Of a stretch of 64,000 nt of DNA, positions 22,004 to 33,300 are shown piece after piece. Numbering within the stretch: position 1 is the stretch's first letter; the number at the start of each line of letters is the position of its first letter. The translations under genes and the position numbers were made by a program. This DNA is from Pachyseris speciosa (taxonomy: Eukaryota > Cnidaria > Anthozoa > Scleractinia > Pachyseridae), in contig JAEMWC010000986.1 of the NCBI GenBank assembly GCA_016490735.1, positions 30,001-94,000 of the forward strand. Direction: 5' to 3'. The notes below the pieces were generated by a model. The model ran no database searches, was not told the origin of the DNA, and saw only the letters and a program-made list of their open reading frames with translations.

Positions 22004-22320
22004 TTAATGGCGTAATCAAAGTACAGGTTGAAGACGTGCTTCTTTTCTGCCATGGTGGGGTCCACAAAACCGCTGTGTGTGTGCAAAACGTGATTGAGGT
22101 CGGTGTAGTCGTAACTCCCATCTGGGATGGTCAATGTTTTCCAAGCTCCCTCCGCCTTCCGCCATTTCAATTTGTTGTTGTATTTAGCTGTGATGTAGCA
22201 GGAGTAGCTCATGGTTATGAGGCTGTTGAGCGCCGCTTCATAGTTTCGGCTGCTGTCAAGCATGATTGGTGGGTTGAAAACTATCTCGAAGTCGTGGGAC
22301 TTTTGGTTGGCCCATTTCAT
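22004..22320 (-). pseudogene. Minor capsid (penton-like) protein, N-terminal part, old copy
   Basis: The frame starts at MKWANQKSHDFEIVFNPP and matches the young penton N-terminus (SKSHDFEKRFNSP), followed by MSYSCYITAKYNNKLKW (young MTYSWYNIRDIFGNNQMKY), SYDYTDLNHVLH (young SYDDINSYIH) and VFNLYFDYAINL at the insertion junction. The Harbinger-like element cuts it here. Confidence 0.8.
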
Positions 22321-22329
22321 TGCAGCTTC

Positions 22330-23215
22330 GCGAGGCTCGAGTCGAGCAGCAGGTGAAACATTTCACCGTAAATAATCCTTGAAAATTTTGCGGGCCTGAA
22401 ATTCGTTGATTAGACCAAGTTGGAGGAGCTCTTACACCAGAGCGGAAACCACTTTTCGGAGCTTCGTCGAGGAGTTGCCGGCCCGTATCGAACCGAGGCC
22501 CACATAAAGTCCGTCGATTATTTTGTGAGCGGTCTTTCCAAACCCACTGCCCTCTGTTGCCCAGTCTTCCCATTCAGGGAATAATTCAGGAATAATTCAG
22601 GATCCTCATCGTCCTCTTCCATTTCAATCGCAGGTCGGCATGACAAGACTGCCTGTTGCCAATCTGGTGGGTCAGGGTCTTGTTTCTTTCGGTGGGGTTT
22701 GTTTGAGCCCCTTTCTTCCCACTTGCAGCTGTTGCGGTGAAACTCCCCTTCGGCGGTCATCAATCTCTTCTTGGACTTTTCGAAGATCCACCACTGAGAA
22801 CCCATGGAATGGAGAAGTTTTGCTTTTTACTCTGTAGTTGGGGTCGTTCCCGAACTTTGTGAGGAGCTGGTTGATCGGTTGCAATTGAATGGATTCACTC
22901 ATTCCTTCAAGTAGGCTGGGTACCACCGTTCCTCCCACATTTGACGTGGCGGGGGTGGTGGTGGAAGAGGAGCTTCATCATCACCCCCATTCACTGGTGG
23001 TGGAGGTGGAGGTAAAAAATCATCCTCCTGCCCCTCTTCAGGGGTTGGCGGCTGCATTTCAGCTTCCGGCCTGAAATTGCCCCAACCAAACGGGTTGATT
23101 CGGTCAAACTCGTCCATTACATAGTCTGGGCCAACCTCCTCTGCCGCGGGCCTCCTCCTAGTGACTGGTTTGAGAAGTTTTTCAGCTTTGATCTGGGCGA
23201 CCTTCTTTGCAATTC
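22330..23215 (-). pseudogene. Coiled-coil protein downstream of ATPase, C-terminal part, old copy
   Basis: Several minus frames cover the slot of the young coiled-coil gene (41161-41877). One has a proline-rich stretch (runs of P near 22955-23070), one has a region with PFHGFSVVDLRKVQEEIDDR (about 22760-22840), and the end near 22390-22520 has KIIDGLYVGLGSIRAGNS-like and LLQLGLINEF-like segments before the penton start. Proline-rich content is not seen in the young homologue. The gene is cut at about 23215 by a 2.3 kb insert. Its N-terminus lies at 25480-25640. Confidence 0.5.
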
Positions 23216-25480
23216 AGTTTTTGTGTCACGGCTCGCCGTGACACTATTGTCAGGGCAAGACTTTGCCGATTGGTTTTGTTAGCAGCAATCGGGTCCCCGA
23301 TTGGACGTCAATTTCCGTATCTTGATATCGATAGGTCGCTTTTTCTCGTGTCAAAAGCGATCAAGAGACCGAGCAGCAATCGGTTAAACCGAGTAGCAAT
23401 CGTAGTTTTGGATCGAACCGATGTTCCGTTTTGGAAAGTTCATCGCCTTGTCGGAATTGTCGGAATTGTGCACTATCGCACGTCGGAATCATGCACTATC
23501 GCACGTGCACATTGTCAGTCGCTGACAGGTATGCCTCAGGTAAGCCACAATTTTTATCATGTTTTCGTTTCTAACCAGAAGCGTTAATTTGCGCAGTTTT
23601 CAAGGATTGTATAATTGTGTCTTACTGAAAGGGTCACGAAGTTGTCAACTTACAACTGCTTGTCTTAAAGCGCTTGAGTACAAAATGAAGTCAATGTTAT
23701 CGTTGTTGCTGTTGCTGTTATGTTTACCAGATGTTACTGAAGAGAATCGTTCGTCTTCTTTAAGCCTATGGGGGAACCAATAAACTTCCTTCAGGAAGAA
23801 GAACACATTTCTTTCCAGGGAGGCCTGAAACTCTTTTTTGAGGCTAAGGAATTGTTACGACAAATGAGGAATTCTTTGTACTTCCACTTGCTAAGCCTGT
23901 AATCTCAGATAAAGGTTGAAATTTACCTCTGTCTTAGTGAGAATCATGGGATCAAATTTGTCGGTTGCAGGAACTTTCGCATTTGCGTTGTATTGAATAC
24001 GATCCTTTTATTTAATTCTCTAAGGCTGTGCTAATTGCGTAAGAGTAAATCAGTGCGTGTTTTACCATTGCCCCGTTCATTTCGTAGAACGAATTAAATC
24101 AAACACATGTAAAAATATAATTCTCAGCTGTGATAATACAAAGTTGAAGTTGAAATACTCTTCAGCGAAAATTGTAAACAGAAATAGGACAAATAGAAAT
24201 GACACAGAATCACATGTTGGTACTTTTGAGAAAACGGTCAGTGATTTAATTATAGGGGTCATTTCCAAAGACATTAAAACTCGTTGACATTTCAAGGAAT
24301 TTTAAAGACATGGCTAGTTAACTGTATTTACTGCACAGAGAAACAACAGTTTAATGCATTGGCCTAAAAAATATTCCTCTAAATAGCTGTTAGCTCCATG
24401 TCTGTCTAGTGATTGTGAAGGCAAATGCCTTTTGTGAACTTCTGGTGTTCAAAATAAAGTACAGAATAAAGTACAGAAATATGTGGTTAATTAAACTCAG
24501 GTCCATGGCAATATCAGGAATAACACAATTAGAGAATTTTCTCCCGGTTCATCATGGGCGATAAGACTAAGTCAACTTGGAATATGTCCATTAGACGTAG
24601 GTGGTGGAGGAGACTGTTTCTTTAGAACAATTTTTGGTGTTCCAGGTTGCCATATACACATTCGATCAACAGCAGTTGAGTATATGAGGAGTCATCCGGG
24701 ACCGGTTAGCTCGGTTGGTAGAGCACCAGACCTCTGTGCTGGAGGTCACGGGTTCAAACCCTGGCCAGACCAACTCTCAGGATCTTTAAATAATTGAGGG
24801 AAAAGTGCTGCCTTTGTAATGACATCTACAAACGGTTAGACTTTCTAGTCTTCTCGGATAAGGACGATAAACTGTAGGTCCAGTTTCACAGTACTTTCAC
24901 TTAATTTAAACCTGTGTGATGTAAAAGAATCACTAGTGATGTAACAAAACTCTGGATGTGACCACCCCTAGTGTCTGTCCTAATTTGATATTTACTTTAG
25001 GTGGGCACGTATTAGTTACTTCTTTAATTGTAAACTGCACAAGCAGTCTGGTCAAGTCTTCCGGCCAGTGTTGTAAACCGCCATGAAACTGTGATAAGAG
25101 TGGTATATAAATACATTGCCATTACCATTACAAGTCATTAAAAGTAATACTGAAAAATATATGTCCAGACATAGTTAATAGAGGGAAATGGCTATAAAAC
25201 CTAGTGAAGTTCTTTGCTATATGTTTTTCTTTGCTATTTTGGGGGTTGACTGTGCACAATAAGAGGTGGTTACACATGTTCAACTAACTAATAGAAACAT
25301 TGCGATGATGTAATTCATCCATAGGGTGCAAAACAAAGAAATGTCCATGGTCATGGACCTTCCAACATCAATCTTGGCCTCTTTATTTTGCTCCGGCTTT
25401 GATGTTTGCTGGGCTTCATACCCATTTCCCTATATTAACTATGGCCCAGACAAGGGACTTGGGCAGATGCCCTTGCCGTG
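23216..25480. mobile_element. Unclassified insert in the old coiled-coil gene, includes a SINE
   Basis: In the young element the coiled-coil gene is continuous, but here its two halves are separated by about 2.26 kb of AT-richer DNA. Near the left junction is a perfect 22 bp palindromic stretch (GTGTCACGGC / GCCGTGACAC) and near the right one CTTGCCGTGACACG, so GCCGTGACAC-like sequence occurs at both ends, but I cannot define clean TIRs or target duplications. Internal short repeats include ATCGCACGTCGGAAT/ATCGCACGTGC. Apart from the SINE at 24696-25140 I see no genes. Confidence 0.5.
24696..25140 (+). mobile_element. tRNA-derived SINE
   Basis: The head is tRNA-like (box A TTAGCTCGGTTGGTAGAGC, box B GGGTTCAAACCC, 24703-24773), with mismatches in the acceptor and anticodon stems. 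The body contains AAGTGCTGCCTTTGTAATGA and CTTCTCGGATAAGGACGATA, which I recognise from a SINE frequent in cnidarian genomes. The 3' end is a short CATTAC-type simple repeat (about 25118-25133). Confidence 0.75.
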
Positions 25481-25640
25481 ACACGTGCACATATTATGTG
25501 CCTATTTTTGTTTTTGTTTTGTATGCCCGCCGGATCTCCTGTTCCTGTTTCTCATCTTCAGCTTCAGCCTCTGCCTGTTTCCTCCACTTTTTCAAAGACA
25601 TGGTATACATTCTGTACAAAGAGGAAGAAAAAATGCGAAT
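25480..25640 (-). pseudogene. Coiled-coil protein, N-terminal part, old copy
   Basis: The minus strand reads YTMSLKKWRKQAEAEAEDEK and EIRRAYKTKTK, resembling the start of the young coiled-coil protein (DIERMKRLLKSGIEAGNK, VIKTYEYRKQD) and in the same divergent position beside the ATPase. The insert at 23216-25480 separates it from the rest. Confidence 0.5.
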
Positions 25641-25696
25641 CCCCCAAAAAACGGTTTCTAACAGGCACAAACGGTTTCTAACAGGGACACCCCTCC

Positions 25697-26261
25697 ATGC
25701 CCACAGACATTTTCAGGATGTTAATCTGTGGGCCGAGCAACTCCAGCAAAACGAACATTCTGCTCCTCATGCTCTATGAGCTGTTGTATTTCCACAAAGT
25801 TTTTCTCTTTTCGAAGAACCTCCACCAAAATAAGTATCAAGCGCTTTTGCGCGACTTTGCCGAAAATGTTGACCTTGAGGTGGCGTACAAGGTCATCGAG
25901 GCTTCTGGTGATGAAATAATCCTGCTTGAGGAGCTCTCACCTGACGGCCAAAAACTTGTCGTGTTCGATGACTTGGTTTGCGAAAAAAAACAAAATGACA
26001 TCATCAACTATTTCATCAATGGCCAGCACAGGAACTTCAGCGTCATTTATCTCACAGAAACCTATTACAAGGTTCCAAAAACATCCGGGACAACTGCAGC
26101 CATTTTTGTCTGTTCCGCTTCCTCCCAATGGAAAACAAGCGAATCGCCGATGTGCTGGGCGTGCCCCACGATCTGCTGGACCGCACCACTGACAAAAAGT
26201 TCTCCTTTTTTAGTTTGACAAACCACAAAAGCTAATGAAGAAAAATTTCGAGGAAACAATA
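25697..26261 (+). pseudogene. FtsK/HerA-type packaging ATPase, old copy
   Basis: The frame aligns with the young ATPase from its TFRMLLAG region (here IFRMLICG). Walker A reads GPSNSSKT, where the young copy has GNSGSGKT, so the third Gly is lost. Walker B is LVVFDDLVCEKK and the sensor region is SVIYLTETYY. Two frameshifts follow, near 26095 and 26215, with the C-terminal part in other frames (ENKRIADVLGVPHD, KLMKKNFEETI). These ATPases pump genome DNA into preformed capsids. The damaged P-loop and frameshifts make this copy dead. Confidence 0.85.
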
Positions 26262-26263
26262 TA

Positions 26264-28310
26264 ATGGGTGCGTTTGCCATGCGACACAGAACTTTTGCAA
26301 GACATGCAGTGGCAGCAGGGGTGTCGACAGAGGCTTTTCTGCAGCGAGATGGGAGCACACCAATGATAGGCCCTCTTGACATGGGTGGAGACCCGATTGA
26401 GAACCTGGGCCCACCAGCCGGCCCGCTCGATGCGGTCAACGAAAGTTATGTCACAGCCACTTTTGCCCAACTCGATGGAAGCACTCCAATGATGGGGAAC
26501 ATTGACATGGGGCGAAACCTTGTCATCAACATGGTTTACGCTGTGGACGACCTCGACGCCACGAACAAAAGCTATGCCGACTCTGAAATTGCGCTTTGTT
26601 TGAAACACGATGGAAGCGACCTGGCACTGGACGATCTAAATATGGCTGGGTATACCATTGAAGATTTGAAAGATGTTGATTCCAGCACCCCTGCTGAAAA
26701 CGTCATCCACAAAACATATGTGAACCAAATTTGACACGATTGCACAAAAATACTTGGACATGTATGACAACTCAGTCGTGAATCTTGCGCCCCCCTTCAA
26801 CCTCAAGGACGCAGTGAACAAAGAATATGTGGATGAGTATTTTGTGAAAAGAGATGGTTCGAGTGCAATGTATGGGGATCTGTCGATGGCCAACCACAAA
26901 ATCGAAAATGTTGGAGCACCAGCAGCCGAAGAAGATGTTGCAAACAAAATTTATGTCGACCAAGCCCCTTTTCTTCCACTTGCTGGTGGACAAATGGCAG
27001 GGGACATTGACATGCATGACAACATGCTCGCAAACTTGAAAGATCCCGTGGCTACAAGTAGTGGGGCAACCAAGAAATATGTCGACACAACTCACGTTGA
27101 CGCCTCCGGCACCGGCCCACAAGAAAACCCCTTCAAATATCTCTTGGAAAACATCAATCAATCCTCAAGTGAAAGGTGCATAATATTTCGAAATTTACAG
27201 CCTCTCCTCACCAAATAAACCAATCGGCATACAATTTCAGTCTCGTTGACAACAAAGATGGAACCACAAAAACATTCCAAGCAACAGCTACCATTGATGG
27301 GTATGTCAAAAAAGTGCTGCACTTTCAAAAACGACATGCCGACCAACGAGAATATCTGTATCTGGATCTGCATGGGAAAACTGCATTTCCTAATCCCACT
27401 GGGCGTATGGTTATCTACAGTTTGAATGGGACTGTGTCAAAAGTGCCTTCCACAGTGTTTGACCAAATTTTCTTTGCGCAAGACGGGCGAATGGTAATGC
27501 AGACTGATTTGGACCTGAATGGAAAAACGATATTGAAACCAAAAATTGGTGATCCCTTGGGTTTGAACGGACAACAAGTGAGAAATATGACTATTGTATT
27601 GTTTGACAGTTGGAACAAACAACTTGTCTTACACACAGACTTGAACACCAACGGATACAGTATGGTTGGAAAAAATGGGGGTGGTTTTGAAGTTGATGGT
27701 AATGGCCAGTTGAAAATGCACGACAAATTGGATTTAAATGGGCATGGAATGCATGAAGTTCTCGATTTCCGATCTGGGAGAACCCGGCTTTTGAAAGATT
27801 TTGATCTGGGTGGAAAATGGGTTTACAGTGGGGCTACACCACTGTTCGGTGAAACCCGTCAGCAGTTTACAATGGCAAGTGATTTGCAAATGAGGGGGCG
27901 TGTCATTTTCCAACCAAAACTGGGCGACAGGCTCGATTTGAATGGTAACCGAATAATCGATCACTCGCTTTTTATCAACGCCTTCGTTGAAGAAAAACAA
28001 AACCATGACCGGAATGTGTTGAAAAGTGTTTTGATCGATGGGGGAATTCAGATGGTTGTGTTAAATAATTTTTATTTCAAACGTTCACATAATTCAAAAT
28101 GCCGAGGCTGGAACGTTGGTTTTAGTGAATACACAAGAAAAACAATCCACGAGGAAGAACATTACTTCATCATACAATCAGTCAAACCTCAAATGTCACA
28201 ACGGTCAACGTCAATCGGCAATTGAACCAAGGCTACTTTTACATTGACTATTCACACCCCAATTCAAAACCTTTCAATTTGTCTCTTTTGCTTGAATTTC
28301 TTGTTAACTG
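26264..28310 (+). pseudogene. Fibre/tail-like repeat protein, old copy, frameshifted
   Basis: Three frames (26264-26734, 26754-27218, 27176-28225 and on to about 28310) together make a long fibre. It consists of repeats of the form LxxDGSxxMxGxxDMxxxxIxNLxxPxxxxDAVNKxYVD, the same type as in the young fibre and in phage tail-fibre stalks, followed by a C-terminal domain with LDLNGKTILKPKIGD-like blocks and GRMVMQTDLDLNG. Unlike the young gene it lacks the N-terminal collagen stretch. Frameshifts lie near 26735, 27180 and 28195. It follows the ATPase directly, on the same strand. A receptor-binding spike role is inferred. Confidence 0.8.
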
Positions 28311-28329
28311 AATTTTCATTCCCTTTAAA

Positions 28330-28509
28330 ACACTGTCCGACCACATCGAAAGTTTTCTTTGCACATACACCTGGTGCGATTGGTGTGACAAGTGCCGCCT
28401 GGTCTGCCCTTGCAGAAACCCTAAACCCAAATGGCACGAACGGGCAAAACTTTGCGCGGTCATGCTCGCTGCACATTTGAAAGGATCTTCTTACGACACC
28501 ATTGTTTAA
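28330..28509 (+). CDS. Small cysteine/tryptophan-rich late protein, old copy
   Basis: The frame in this slot contains CTYTWCDWCDKCR and RNPKPKWHERAKLCAVML, ending at about 28508. The young element has a 139-residue protein in the corresponding position (47298) with ERKNPGVDKRILKSALVY, which may be a distant match. Assignment is by position mainly. Confidence 0.35.
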   Translation, partial: TLSDHIESFLCTYTWCDWCDKCRLVCPCRNPKPKWHERAKLCAVMLAAHLKGSSYDTIV

Positions 28510-28530
28510 ATTTTTAAAATATATACGGTC

Positions 28531-29051
28531 ATGCGGTTGCCAAACAGAAAACCTCCGCCTCCCCCTCTCAACATCTTTGACTTGAACCACATCGATTCGT
28601 CCCTTCCAAAGGACACCGTCGATATGTTGAAGCGTCTCTATGCTTTTTACCACAAGAAACATTGGGGCTACGACAAGCTTTTCCGAACGTTTCAGCGCAG
28701 GAACTTGCTTTCCAATGTGGTTGCCGGAAAAGCTGTTTTGACTGGAGCTGTCGCAGGAGGGGTTACTCCCCAACCTGCTGTCATTGCCAGCCTGACAGCG
28801 TTTGGTGCTGTTGTCAAAGTTGTCGCAACTGTGAAGAAGTACAACAGAAAAGCTGAAAAGGCAAACTTCGCTCGAGTGGAGTACAAAAAATACTGGATGC
28901 CATCCAGTTCCATCTCTTGGGAGAACCTTTTGATGCAAAGGAGTTTCTTTACAAGCTGAAAATGATCAACAACTTCGTTTCCGACCACTGCATGGAAATG
29001 CTCGAGAAACTACAGGCGAAGTACGCCAAATGCTTCGTCGTGAAATGCTAA
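28531..29051 (+). pseudogene. Small late protein with hydrophobic core, old copy
   Basis: The protein begins with RKPPPPPLNIFDL, has LKRLYAFYHKKHWGYDKLF (young LKSYYQTYHRKCWAHKQAV) and an alanine/glycine/valine-rich hydrophobic segment (about residues 68-100), then a basic helix KKYNRKAEKANFARVEYKK. After a frameshift near 28890 the C-terminal part continues to 29051. It matches the young 47727-48212 protein in order of blocks and in position. The hydrophobic core could insert in membrane or pack in the virion; this is inference. Confidence 0.65.
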
Positions 29052-29615
29052 ACGCTATTCAAGCCCCACCCCCACCATCCATCAAACCTTTCTTTCGCCC
29101 AGCGATGCATTGCTGGGTGCATTTTTTCAATGGCAGGAAAGAGGTTCGCAAGAATTTCTTTTCTGTGCAGCCAAACACTTTCTGGAACCGCTTGAAAGTA
29201 ATCGAACGGAAAGCAAATGTTGTTAACCGATCTGGGGAAAAGATACTCTCTGAAATTGTGGATGAGTTTCCCAAAAACTTCCACCAGGAAAGGTCTCAAG
29301 TTCTTGCCTGGTGTCGACGGCATCGAATATTTCATGTTTCTTGAGAACTTTGCGGAGATTGGTGTATGAAACAGGATTGGTTGTCCACCCCACCTCCTCC
29401 CTGGTTTTGTTTGGAGTGGCGAGCTCCTCAACTTTTCCACAGTGGTAACACACAAGCTCGAAAGCAACAAAATCCTTTTTCATTCTTTCACCACAACATT
29501 TTTTTATGTCCGCAAGTGTTAACTCCTCCTGCTCTTCAGTTGGAATGTCGTGCTCCTCAGGTTTTCCACAGCGCCGACACATCAACCCGAAACCAACATA
29601 ATCCTCGATCATCAT
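29048..29615 (-). pseudogene. Zinc-knuckle protein in the VLTF3 slot, old copy
   Basis: The minus strand from 29615 has two C-x2-C-G knuckles (CRRCGKPEEHD and CYHCGKVEELA) separated by an acidic stretch, then a segment that breaks into other frames down to 29048. It occupies the same place and strand as the young VLTF3-like gene (48202-48837), which also has paired knuckles, but the diagnostic R-K-S-x-Y-x-R-K block is not visible here. It may be a divergent homologue or a different zinc protein. Confidence 0.5.
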
Positions 29616-29689
29616 TATATGTTCAATGGAAAAACACCTTTCAAAAATTTATTACAGCTCGCGGGTTATTGGAAGGGGTTTGCCGCGGT

Positions 29690-29815
29690 GAAAAAGCTGG
29701 CCCAAGCTGCAAAGGTTTTAGCCTCCTTCACAGATGTGTTTGGGCTCGTCACGCGTTCCTTCCCCACAAACGTCTGCTGAACTGAGCTACCACTTCTGTT
29801 TGCGGCGGTTAGCCA
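29690..29815. repeat. Inverted repeat at the right border of the old left arm
   Basis: The stretch containing TTAGCCTCCTTCACAGATGT and GGCTCGTCACGCGTTCCTT down to GGCGGTTAGCC is the imperfect reverse complement of 49332-49440. It also encodes FTDVFGLVTRSFPTN, matched by FADVFGLVTRSLPTN on the minus strand of the partner. I interpret the pair as old TIR remnants facing each other. Confidence 0.65.
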
Positions 29816-29847
29816 ATCATAGTTCGTTTTCCAATGTATGGAAAGTA

Positions 29848-29853
29848 GGACTT
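29848..29853. repeat. Target site duplication, left (GGACTT)
   Basis: GGACTT immediately precedes the TIR and is repeated at 49233-49238. Six-base duplications are the Polinton standard. Confidence 0.9.
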
Positions 29854-30321
29854 AGTAGTATAGTACATGGGTGATCTAGCACATGTTCCATAAAATTGCG
29901 CAATTTTTCAAAACAGCACACTTTTTCCCAAGGTCAAGGTCAAATTTTCCAAATCTATAATTAGCGTTTTCTCCCAGAATATTTCAATATTTTAGACATC
30001 AGGATGATGAATGAAAGAATTGAGTAGTATTCGTCGAGAAACGGCTGATTTCAATATTCTAAGCGGAATGAGCATATTTGAGTAGTATTCGTCGAGAAAC
30101 GGCTAATTTCAACATTCTAAGCGATAATTAGTATATATGAGCAGTATTCAGGTAGAACGGCATTTTTCCCATTTTCCAAGGTCAACTATTTAAGTACTTT
30201 ATGATATAAAAAACACTTAAAGACATATCGCTATAAGTCAAATGGAGAATGACGAAAGAAAGAAATCTCCGGGCCTTGGAAAAGCCCTCTCAAATCAGGT
30301 CAGGTAGCCAGATGGTAAATG
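29854..30321. repeat. Left terminal inverted repeat (468 bp)
   Basis: Starts AGTAGTATAGTACATGGG and matches the reverse complement of 48765-49232. The only differences I see are three substitutions near 30232-30240. The inner 73 bp are the start of the polymerase coding region. Confidence 0.95.
30022..30160. repeat. Subterminal tandem repeat inside the TIR (58-59 bp period)
   Basis: GAGTAGTATTCGTCGAGAAA begins at 30022 and 30080, with a third, shorter degenerate start (GAGCAGTATTC) at 30139. The same array lies inverted in the right TIR (about 48926-49064). The GAGTAGTAT core resembles the element tip AGTAGTATAG, as expected of binding sites for integrase or replication protein. Confidence 0.85.
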
Positions 30322-33300
30322 GCCTGAGTCAGAAAAATATTGGATCAGGTAGCCAGATGGTAAATGATCCGAGTCAAAAAATTATATATTCTAATAGTAT
30401 AGACATGGAAAATAGAAATAGTATTTTCAAAGAATTATTGAAAAGATTAGGCCGTATGGATGTTGGCGAGATGAGGCGATTAGTTAGTCTCGCTGATAAC
30501 ATCAAAAAGCAGAAGCCAATTCCAGCACCTCGCAAGAGTGTGAAGCAGATGGTTAAAGATTATGAAGACAACATAATTCTTCCACCACCACAATTTAGAG
30601 ATAGACCAGTACCAGCACCAAGAACTAAAAAACCAGCCCCAATACCAGAACCAAGGACTAAGATAGAGCAAACAGATAAAGCTCTCAAAGGATACACCAA
30701 ATCATTTCAAATAGATATCAAAAATTACAAAGACCCGCTATTACAACTGCAAAACACAAGAAAGGCTGTAGCGTACCGTCTTGTAAGTTTACTAAAATCA
30801 ATGAAAGGACTGAAATTCGTTGAAACACTAAAGGTAACATTCAGAAAAATGTCTGATGGTGAAATAATACATAAAACAGCCTTTTTCAACAGTCCACCTC
30901 AAACAATTATAAATAATCTCCAGATCAGTGAATCACTTCAAGCGTCAAAACAAAATATATTAAATAAGATTGCAGTTTGGATTTCAGAAGGATCTGGCTG
31001 GGTTGTGGAATCAGTCGACAAGCATTTTCTAAATGTTGTAATATATCAGCCAATGAAAGGCTCATCATATATTAAACTACCCCCAGAATTAATGAATGCA
31101 ATGAAGGGATTGATTAACATAAAGAATGATGACAATGAATGTTTCAGATGGTGTCATATCAGGCACTTGAATCCACAAGAGAAGAACCCTCAGAGAATAA
31201 AAAAATCTGATAGACAACATATTAATACGTTAGATTATTCGGGGGTTGAATTTCCAATCACAAATAAACAGTATAACAAGATAGAAAAACAAAATGAGAT
31301 CAACATCAATGTATTTGGTTATGAAAACAAACAACCATATCCAATTTACGTTTCAAAAGAAAAGTATGAAGACTGTTTGAATCTTCTATTGATTACAGAA
31401 AATGAAAACAAACACTACGTTTTAATCAAAGATTTCAACAGATTCATGCGCAACAAAACAAAGCACAATGAAAGAAAACACTTTTGCATGCACTGTCTAC
31501 AATGTTTCAGCTCAGAAAGAGTCTTGAATGATCATGTGGACAACTGCATACTGGTTAATGGCACACAAGCAATAAAGATGCCAAACAAAGACAATAATAC
31601 TCTGAAATTCATCAACTTCCATAAACAACAGCAAGTGCCATTCGTCATATATGCTGATTTTGAGGCTATAACTGAGAAAATACACGGTTGTCAACCCAAC
31701 AATGATAAATCATACACTGAAGCCTATCAGAAGCATACTGATTGTGGATATGGTTACAAGGTTGTTTGTTGTTATGATGATAAATACAGCAAGCCAATAC
31801 AAATATACAGGGGTGAAAAGGCTGTATACAAATTCATGGAAGCTATGTTAGAGGAAGTTAAATATTGTAAGAAGATTGTAAAAGAATTCAACAAACCATT
31901 GAAAATGACTGAGGATGATGAAGAGAAATTCCAAAAAGCCAAAGAATGTCACATTTGTGATAAAAAATACACTGAAAAGGATATTAGAGTACGAGATCAC
32001 TGTCACATTACTGGCCAGTATAGAGGATCAGCTCATCAAGAATGTAACCTGAAACTTAGAGTCAATCCAGAAGAAGTGAAGATACCTGTTATATTTCACA
32101 ATCTAAGAGGTTATGACAGTCATTTTATTATGCAGGAGATTGGAGCTATTGTCAAGAAACACACATTCAAAAATAAAAAAGGTGAAGTTTGCCAAATGAA
32201 CATCAATGCTATCCCAAATAACATGGAGAAGTATATGGCTTTCATGCTTGGCAATCACCTAACATTTCTTGATAGTTTCCAGTTCATGAGCTCTAGTTTG
32301 GAAAAACTTGTAGGCAATCTACCAAAAGAAGCCTTAAAATACACCTCACAAGAGTTTAAGGGAAAAGATCTTAATCTGATAGCACAGAAAGGTGTTTATC
32401 CATACGACTACATGGACAGTTTCAATAAATTCAATCAGAAGTTACCCTCAAAAGAAGAATTCTATAGCATACTGAGTGATACGCATATATCAGATGAAGA
32501 CTATACACATGCTCAGACAGTGTGGGAAACATTCTCTTTGAAAAACATGGGTGAGTATCATGATCTGTACCTTAAAACAGATGTACTCCTGTTGGCTGAT
32601 GTATTTGAGAACTTCAGAAGAACATGTCTCGAGTACTACAAACTGGATCCGTGTCACTATTTCACATCTCCTGGTTTATCATGGGATGCAATGTTAAAGA
32701 TGACTGATATCAAACTGGAATTGATGACTGACATTGATATGTTCCAGTTCATTGAAAAGGGTATGAGAGGTGGTATCAGCTATATTGCAAATCGTTACGG
32801 TAAAGCTAATAATAAATACATGAAGAAGTATGATGAGAAGGCGCCCTCAAAGTACATTATGTATCTTGATGCTAATAATCTATACGGTTGGGCAATGAGT
32901 CAATACCTTCCAACAGGCGGATTCAGATGGATGACTGAGAATAAAATAAATAATCTCAACCTGGCTAAATACAAAGAAGACAGCAATAAGGGTTTGATTC
33001 TGGAAGTTGATCTGGAATACCCCCAGGAGTTGCATGATCTGCATAATGATTACCCGCTTGGACCAGAGAAGGTGAAAGTAACTGGAGACATGCTTTCAGA
33101 TTACTGTAAAGACATAGCAGAGAAATACAATATATCGACTGGTTTGGTACATAAACTGATGCCAACATTAAGCAACAAAGAGAAGTATGTTCTGCATTAC
33201 AGGAACCTCCAATTATACACAGACTTAGGTTTAAAGGTAACAAAAATCCACAGAGTGCTAGAGTTCAAACAATCACCTTGGCTGAGACAGTACATTGATT

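Larger units (their letters stand above)
14620..29847. mobile_element. Old Polinton/Maverick relic, left arm
   Basis: This GC-richer block carries degraded homologues of the young element's capsid module in the same order and strands: PLA2, small zinc protein, protease, PX, MCP, basic protein, penton, coiled coil (all minus), then ATPase, fibre, small late proteins (plus) and a zinc protein (minus). Every gene has frameshifts. A Harbinger-like element (20431-22003) and a further insert (about 23216-25480) interrupt it. Protein similarity to the young copy is clear but far from identical, so the two belong to different Polinton lineages. The right border is near an inverted repeat at 29700-29815. 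The left border is not certain. Confidence 0.85.

Noticed and set aside
23207..23587. 126-residue plus-strand frame
   Set aside because: Made of short internal repeats with no motif; lies in the unclassified insert.
24700..24775. A functional tRNA gene
   Set aside because: Box A and B are present, but acceptor and anticodon stems have mismatches, T33 is missing, and a SINE body follows.
28264..28938. 224-residue minus-strand frame
   Set aside because: Antisense of the plus-strand late genes, which match the young element.
14629..29847. Treating the old arm as part of the young element
   Set aside because: Gene set is duplicated, base composition differs, and TIRs plus GGACTT delimit the young element at 29854-49232.
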